From positions 1,250,039-1,314,038 of the forward strand of contig CP073692.1 in the NCBI GenBank assembly GCA_018228665.1: DNA of 64,000 bases, read 5' to 3'. Of the stretch, positions 59,819-64,000 are shown piece after piece (position 1 is the first letter of the stretch; each line of letters begins with the position of its first letter). Source of the DNA: Faecalicatena sp. Marseille-Q4148 (GTDB taxonomy: Bacteria; Bacillota; Clostridia; Lachnospirales; Lachnospiraceae). The translations under genes and the position numbers were made by a program. The notes beneath the pieces were generated by a model that was not told the origin of the DNA, did not search any database, and worked only from the letters and a program-made list of their open reading frames with translations.

Positions 59819-59908
59819 GTCACACTCCTGTTCTGTTTATTTTTTCTGTATCTATATCTTTTCCAGAATCTGCATTTTCAACACAGTATAGTATAACATG
59901 AGTGCATT

Positions 59909-59940
59909 AAAAAAGAAAGAGCGTCCAAAGACGCCCTTTC
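59909..59940 (-). terminator. Terminator of nifJ
   Basis: On the minus strand GAAAGGGCGTC and GACGCTCTTTC form an 11-base-pair stem around TTTG, followed by TTTTTT. It starts 30 bases after the nifJ stop. Confidence 0.85.
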
Positions 59941-59969
59941 TAAAATATTTTCAAAAATCCCGAAGAATC

Positions 59970-62900
59970 TTATTCTGTTTTTCCGTACAGAGCAACAAGT
60001 TTGCTGAGGTATTCGTATCTCTCTTTTGCTTCCTGCTCGTTCTTAGCAAATAATACTTTTGCTTTTTCAGGATTCTGTCTTACAAGTGAATTGTAACGAA
60101 CTTCACCATTTAAGAATTCCTGATAATCTCCTGTAGGAGCTTTGCTGTCAAGAGTGAACTTGTTCTCTGCAGCCGGATTGAATCTGAAGTTATTCCAGTA
60201 TCCACATTCTACTGCTAACTGTTCCTCTGTCTGAGCTTTGCTCATACCTTTCTTAATACCATGGTTGATACATGGAGCATAAGCGATGATCAGTGATGGT
60301 CCCGGATATGCCTCTGCCTCTGCGATTGCTTTCACTGTCTGGTTGAAGTCAGCACCCATAGCGATCTGTGCTACATATACATAACCGTAGCTCATTGCGA
60401 TACTTGCAAGGTCTTTCTTCTTCACTTCTTTACCGCCAGCTGCAAACTGAGCGATTGCACCAGTCTTAGTAGCTTTAGAAGACTGTCCACCTGTATTAGA
60501 GTAAACCTCTGTATCAAATACCATGATGTTGATGTCTTTACCACTTGCTAATACATGGTCAACACCGCCGAATCCGATGTCGTAAGCCCATCCGTCACCA
60601 CCGAAGATCCACTGAGATTTCTTAGCAAGGAAGTCTTTATTCTCAAGAAGTTCTTTCTTAGCTTCACAGTCACAATCACATGCTTCCAGAGCTGCTACTA
60701 AGTTATCTGTAGCTGTTCCGTTTGTAGCGCCGCATCCAAATGTTTCAAGATATTCTTTTGCTGCTGCAACAACTGCTTCATTCTTAGCATTTTCTGCAAG
60801 GTATTCCACTTTTGCTTTTAAGCCGTCGCGGATTGCATTCTGAGCAAGTAACATACCATAACCAAACTCAGCGTTATCTTCAAACAGAGAGTTAGACCAA
60901 GCCGGTCCTTTTCCTTCCGGTGTTACTGTGTATGGTGTAGATGGTGAAGAGTTACCCCAGATAGAAGAACATCCTGTTGCGTTAGCAATGTACATTCTGT
61001 CACCGAATAACTGTGTGATTAATTTTGCGTAAGGTGTTTCACCACAACCTGCACAAGCTCCTGAGAACTCAAGAAGAGGCTGTTTGAACTGGCTTCCCTT
61101 AACTGTTGTTTCTTTGAATTTAGCAACAACTTCTGGTTTAACCGGAATCTCACGTCCGAAATCAAAGTATTTCTGAGTTCCGACATTTGCTTCCATGTTC
61201 TCCATAACAAGAGCTTTCTCACCCTTCTTACCTGGACATACGTTAGCACAAGATCCACATCCTGTACAGTCAAGAGCTGATACAGTCATTGTGAATTTCA
61301 GTCCCGGCATACCAATCATATCAAGTGTTTCGATACCTTCCGGTGCGTTAGCAGCTTCTTCTTCTGTAAGAGCTACCGGACGGATAACTGCGTGCGGACA
61401 TACGTATGCACAACGGTTACACTGGATACAGTTTTCTGCTTTCCATACTGGAATATTTACTGCAATACCACGTTTCTCAAATGCAGATGTTCCTGATGGT
61501 GTAGAACCGTCAACATATTCTGTAAATGCAGATACCGGTAAAGAGTTACCTTCCTGAGCATTTACTTTAGACTGAATATTTTTAACGAAGTTTACAGCAT
61601 CTTCTCTTCCGCCTTTCACTTCTGGTGTGAATAATCCTTCATCTTCAGCATCTTTCCAGCTTTCCGGAACTGTAACTTCTACAACCTGTTTTGCACCGGC
61701 TTCGATAGCTGCCCAGTTCTTCTGAACGATATCATCACCTTTTCTTCCGTAAGTTGCTTTTGCAGCAGCTTTCATTAATTCGATTGCCTGCTCTTCCGGA
61801 ATAATATCAGCCAGTTTGAAGAATGCAGACTGAAGAATTGTGTTGATACGTGTAGGTCCCATACCTGTCTCGATACCGATCTTAACACCATCGATTACAT
61901 AGAATTTGATGTTGTGGTTAGCGATGAATGCTTTTACCTGTCCTGGTAAATGTTTCTCAAGTCCTTCTGCATCCCATGGGCAGTTCAGAAGGAATGTACC
62001 ACCGTCAACTAATTCCTGAACCATGTTGTATTTGTCAATATAAGACGGATTGTGGCATGCTACAAAGTTAGCTTTCTTGATCAGGTATGTTGATTTGATC
62101 GGGCTCTTACCGAAACGTAAGTGAGACATTGTCACACCGCCTGATTTCTTAGAGTCATAATCAAAGTATGCCTGAGCATACATATCTGTATTATCACCGA
62201 TAATCTTGATAGAGTTCTTGTTAGCACCAACAGTACCATCAGCGCCTAATCCCCAGAATTTACAGTTAATTGTTCCTTCCGGTGTTGTAACAAGCGGTGC
62301 ACCTACTGGTAATGACAGATGTGTAACATCATCTTCGATACCGATTGTGAATTTAGCTCTGTCTTCGTTCTCGAATACTGCTACGATCTGTGCAGGTGTT
62401 GTATCTTTAGAACCTAATCCGTAACGTCCGGAGAAGATCGGAACTGCATCGAATTTTGTTCCTTTTAATGCTGCCACTACATCTAAGTATAATGGTTCGC
62501 CAAGTGCTCCCGGCTCTTTTGTTCTGTCTAATACAGAGATACGTTTTACAGAATCCGGAATCACATCAACTAATGCCTGTGCGCAGAATGGTCTGTAAAG
62601 ACGAACTTTAACAACACCGACTTTCTTGCCCTGTACTAACAGGTAGTCGATTGTCTCATCGATTGTATCACAAGCAGATCCCATAGCAACGATAACGCTC
62701 TCAGCGTCAGCAGCACCATGGTAGTTGAATAATTTATAATCTGTACCAATTTTAGCATTGACTTTGTCCATGTATTCCTGAACGATTGCCGGAAGAGCAT
62801 CGTAGTATGGGTTACATGCTTCTCTTGCCTGGAAGAAGATGTCAGGGTTCTGAGCTGAACCTCTCTGGCAAGGATGGTTAGGATTCAGGGCATGTCTGCG

Positions 62901-63509
62901 GAATTCAGCGATTGCGTCGAAATCTGCCATATCCTTTAAATCTTCGTAATCCCATGTCTCGATCTTCTGAATCTCATGAGATGTACGGAATCCATCAAAG
63001 AAGTTGATAAATGGAACTTTTCCTTTGATTGCAGCAAGATGTGCAACCGGTGTTAAGTCCATAACTTCCTGTACGCTTGATTCACAAAGCATAGCGCATC
63101 CTGTCTGGCGGCATGCATAAACGTCAGAGTGATCACCAAAGATTGATAATGCATGGCTTGCAATCGCACGAGCAGATACGTTGAATACACCCGGTAACTG
63201 CTCACCAGCAACTTTGTATAAGTTAGGAATCATTAATAATAATCCCTGAGATGCTGTGTAAGTTGTTGTAAGAGCACCTGCTGCCAGTGATCCGTGTACA
63301 GTACCGGCTGCACCAGCTTCTGACTGCATCTCTGTTACCTGAACTGTACGTCCGAAAATGTTAGTTCTGCCTTGTGTTGCCCATTCATCTGTAGCTTCAG
63401 CCATAACAGATGATGGTGTAATTGGGTAAATAGCTGCGACATCTGTAAATGCATATGATGCATGAGCTGCAGCATGATTACCGTCCATGGTTTTCATTTT
63501 TCTTCCCAT
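59970..63509 (-). CDS. nifJ: Pyruvate:ferredoxin (flavodoxin) oxidoreductase
   Basis: 1179 residues, the one-chain homodimeric type. Domain order: pyrimidine-binding domain I (DGNHAAAHASYAFTDVAAIY PITPSS region, first 250), gamma-like domain, ferredoxin domain with two 4Fe-4S clusters (CIQCNRCAYVCPHA and CTGCGSCANVCPGKKGEKAL), and the TPP domain VI (CAGCGETPYAKLITQLFGDR, GDGWAYDIGFGGVDHV). Cleaves pyruvate with CoA to acetyl-CoA, CO2 and reduced ferredoxin, central to anaerobic fermentation. ATG 63509 follows AAGGAGG. Codon use is that of a highly expressed gene. Confidence 0.96.
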   Translation of the reverse strand: MGRKMKTMDGNHAAAHASYAFTDVAAIYPITPSSVMAEATDEWATQGRTNIFGRTVQVTEMQSEAGAAGTVHGSLAAGALTTTYTASQGLLLMIPNLYKVAGEQLPGVFNVSARAIASHALSIFGDHSDVYACRQTGCAMLCESSVQEVMDLTPVAHLAAIKGKVPFINFFDGFRTSHEIQKIETWDYEDLKDMADFDAIAEFRRHALNPNHPCQRGSAQNPDIFFQAREACNPYYDALPAIVQEYMDKVNAKIGTDYKLFNYHGAADAESVIVAMGSACDTIDETIDYLLVQGKKVGVVKVRLYRPFCAQALVDVIPDSVKRISVLDRTKEPGALGEPLYLDVVAALKGTKFDAVPIFSGRYGLGSKDTTPAQIVAVFENEDRAKFTIGIEDDVTHLSLPVGAPLVTTPEGTINCKFWGLGADGTVGANKNSIKIIGDNTDMYAQAYFDYDSKKSGGVTMSHLRFGKSPIKSTYLIKKANFVACHNPSYIDKYNMVQELVDGGTFLLNCPWDAEGLEKHLPGQVKAFIANHNIKFYVIDGVKIGIETGMGPTRINTILQSAFFKLADIIPEEQAIELMKAAAKATYGRKGDDIVQKNWAAIEAGAKQVVEVTVPESWKDAEDEGLFTPEVKGGREDAVNFVKNIQSKVNAQEGNSLPVSAFTEYVDGSTPSGTSAFEKRGIAVNIPVWKAENCIQCNRCAYVCPHAVIRPVALTEEEAANAPEGIETLDMIGMPGLKFTMTVSALDCTGCGSCANVCPGKKGEKALVMENMEANVGTQKYFDFGREIPVKPEVVAKFKETTVKGSQFKQPLLEFSGACAGCGETPYAKLITQLFGDRMYIANATGCSSIWGNSSPSTPYTVTPEGKGPAWSNSLFEDNAEFGYGMLLAQNAIRDGLKAKVEYLAENAKNEAVVAAAKEYLETFGCGATNGTATDNLVAALEACDCDCEAKKELLENKDFLAKKSQWIFGGDGWAYDIGFGGVDHVLASGKDINIMVFDTEVYSNTGGQSSKATKTGAIAQFAAGGKEVKKKDLASIAMSYGYVYVAQIAMGADFNQTVKAIAEAEAYPGPSLIIAYAPCINHGIKKGMSKAQTEEQLAVECGYWNNFRFNPAAENKFTLDSKAPTGDYQEFLNGEVRYNSLVRQNPEKAKVLFAKNEQEAKERYEYLSKLVALYGKTE

Positions 63510-63535
63510 TGGTTTTTGTCCTCCTTTTTATCTAA

Positions 63536-63575
63536 ACCGGACAGAGAGATCGGTCCTTCCTCAAACGCCGCCGGT
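63536..63575 (-). promoter_or_regulatory. Stem-loop in the nifJ leader
   Basis: ACCGG (63571-63575, minus strand) can pair with CCGGT (63536-63540), and an alternative GGAC/GTCC stem (63553-63556 with 63539-63542) overlaps it. The two structures exclude each other and lie just before the nifJ RBS. A role is not shown. Confidence 0.3.
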
Positions 63576-63613
63576 TCATGTCATAACTTTATATATTGTT
63601 ACATATATATCAT

Positions 63614-63642
63614 ATTATATATCCTACGTTTTTAAAAGTCCA
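63614..63642 (-). promoter_or_regulatory. Probable nifJ promoter
   Basis: TATAAT (63614-63619, minus strand) with TGGACT (63637-63642) as -35 at 17 bases. It lies about 105 bases upstream of the nifJ ATG in a very AT-rich stretch. Confidence 0.5.
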
Positions 63643-63806
63643 TAAAAATCTTGTTCCTTTTTACAAACAAAAGAAGATGTACATCTTTTCTGCACATCTT
63701 CTTCTCTCTGTTTATTTCCATTTTTCGATTTCTTCTAAGATCTTTTCTGTTTCCTGAAACTCTCTTTCTTCTTCCTGTCTTCTTTTCTTTCGTTTTTTCC
63801 TTCGCT

Positions 63807-63930
63807 CCCGTCTTTAGAAGTTAGCACTAGAAATCTTTAGGAGTATTTTCTGCTCTGAAGCCTCACAAATCCCGTCTTTGGGAGTTAGCACTATAATATT
63901 TGGGAGTTTATTCCGTTTTGGAACAGCCAC
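63807..63930 (+). repeat. Tandem 64-bp repeat of unknown nature
   Basis: CCCGTCTTTAGAAGTTAGCA (63807-) and CCCGTCTTTGGGAGTTAGCA (63871-) begin two units exactly 64 bases apart; 21 of the first 23 bases match, and the rest is weakly similar (both contain GGAGT-T-TTC). Within each unit TTT-G-AGTT occurs twice at a 23-base distance. Directly after the second unit comes a terminator-like hairpin. Confidence 0.65.
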
Positions 63931-63957
63931 AGTCAGCATAAATGCTGGCTTTTTTTG
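63931..63957 (+). terminator. Intrinsic terminator after the tandem repeat
   Basis: AGTCAGCAT (63931-63939) pairs with ATGCTGGCT (63942-63950) over nine base pairs with one G-U and a two-base loop that would open further, followed by TTTTTTT. Confidence 0.7.
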
Positions 63958-64000
63958 TTTTTTAAAAACTTGACAAAAAACTTTTTTGATAATTGAATAT

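Larger units (their letters stand above)
63510..64000. other. Gene-poor region upstream of nifJ at the window end
   Basis: About 490 bases without a convincing gene. Present are the nifJ promoter and leader, a hairpin (GAAGATGT/ACATCTTC, about 63675-63705), a tandem repeat (63807-63930), a terminator (63931-63957) and a TTGACA box at 63970-63975 that may belong to a promoter whose -10 lies past the edge. A minus-strand frame ending in EKILEEIEKWK (stop about 63714) has no start and is probably a remnant or chance. Confidence 0.5.

Noticed and set aside
63711..63825. Short minus-strand reading frame ending EKILEEIEKWK
   Set aside because: It has a plausible protein-like tail and a hairpin after it, but no start codon and a stop 28 codons upstream; could be a remnant, not called as a gene.
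63807..63930. CRISPR array
   Set aside because: Only two diverged units 64 bases apart, the spacer-like parts resemble each other, and no cas gene is near.

Overview
The window is a stretch of a Gram-positive Clostridia chromosome, most likely a gut Lachnospiraceae. The evidence is the AT-rich core sequence, the era-yqzL-recO-glyS block, a one-chain pyruvate:ferredoxin oxidoreductase, and a Tn1549/CTn-type conjugative element. It has two compartments. Positions 1 to about 33331 are GC-rich, almost wholly minus-strand DNA of an integrative conjugative element (ICE) whose left end lies outside the window. From about 33332 the sequence becomes AT-rich chromosome.

ICE, left to right. 1-4200 is an accessory zone: a partial gene of possible RlmN/Cfr type, a decapitated cysteine-rich KTR gene, a SLOG protein, an XRE regulator, an AbrB/RelE-type toxin-antitoxin pair, and a small thymidylate cassette (DUF6378, ThyX, dUTPase). 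4263-33074 is the transfer and replication region, transcribed leftward from a promoter at 33320-33347. In transcription order it holds a small leader gene, a RepA-like initiator, a TOPRIM primase-like protein, several large-polyvalent-type proteins, PcfB, the VirD4 coupling ATPase, Maff2, a VirB6-like channel, SpoVG, an MT-A70 methylase, DUF3848, PrgI and VirB4. It ends with an M23/NlpC-P60 hydrolase, DUF4315, DUF4366 and a giant Cna-B adhesin fused to a class B sortase. virB4 is split by a 2.8-kb group II intron whose ends, domain V and EBS1/IBS1 pairing can all be read. No relaxase and no intact ICE integrase is visible; they are presumably outside the window.

The right ICE junction abuts the last 58 codons of a tyrosine recombinase, so the ICE appears to sit inside, or next to a remnant of, an integrase gene.

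Chromosome, 33.5-64 kb. Two paralogous carbohydrate ABC importers (binding lipoprotein plus two permeases, no ATPase) face each other around a bidirectional terminator. Their outer ends are a 227-bp inverted repeat with three mismatches that carries promoter, RBS and signal peptide. Next come a cytoplasmic glycoside hydrolase (probably GH129 alpha-N-acetylgalactosaminidase), a divergent AraC regulator, TrkH/TrkA potassium uptake, an M18 aminopeptidase, and a heterodimeric ABC exporter preceded by a LytTR response regulator, a short GHKL kinase and a 16-bp direct repeat that looks like the LytTR operator. The right part is housekeeping: glyS, recO, yqzL, era, an M16C peptidase and nifJ. The last 490 bases hold no convincing gene but contain an unexplained 64-bp tandem repeat followed by a terminator.

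No CRISPR array, rRNA or tRNA was seen.
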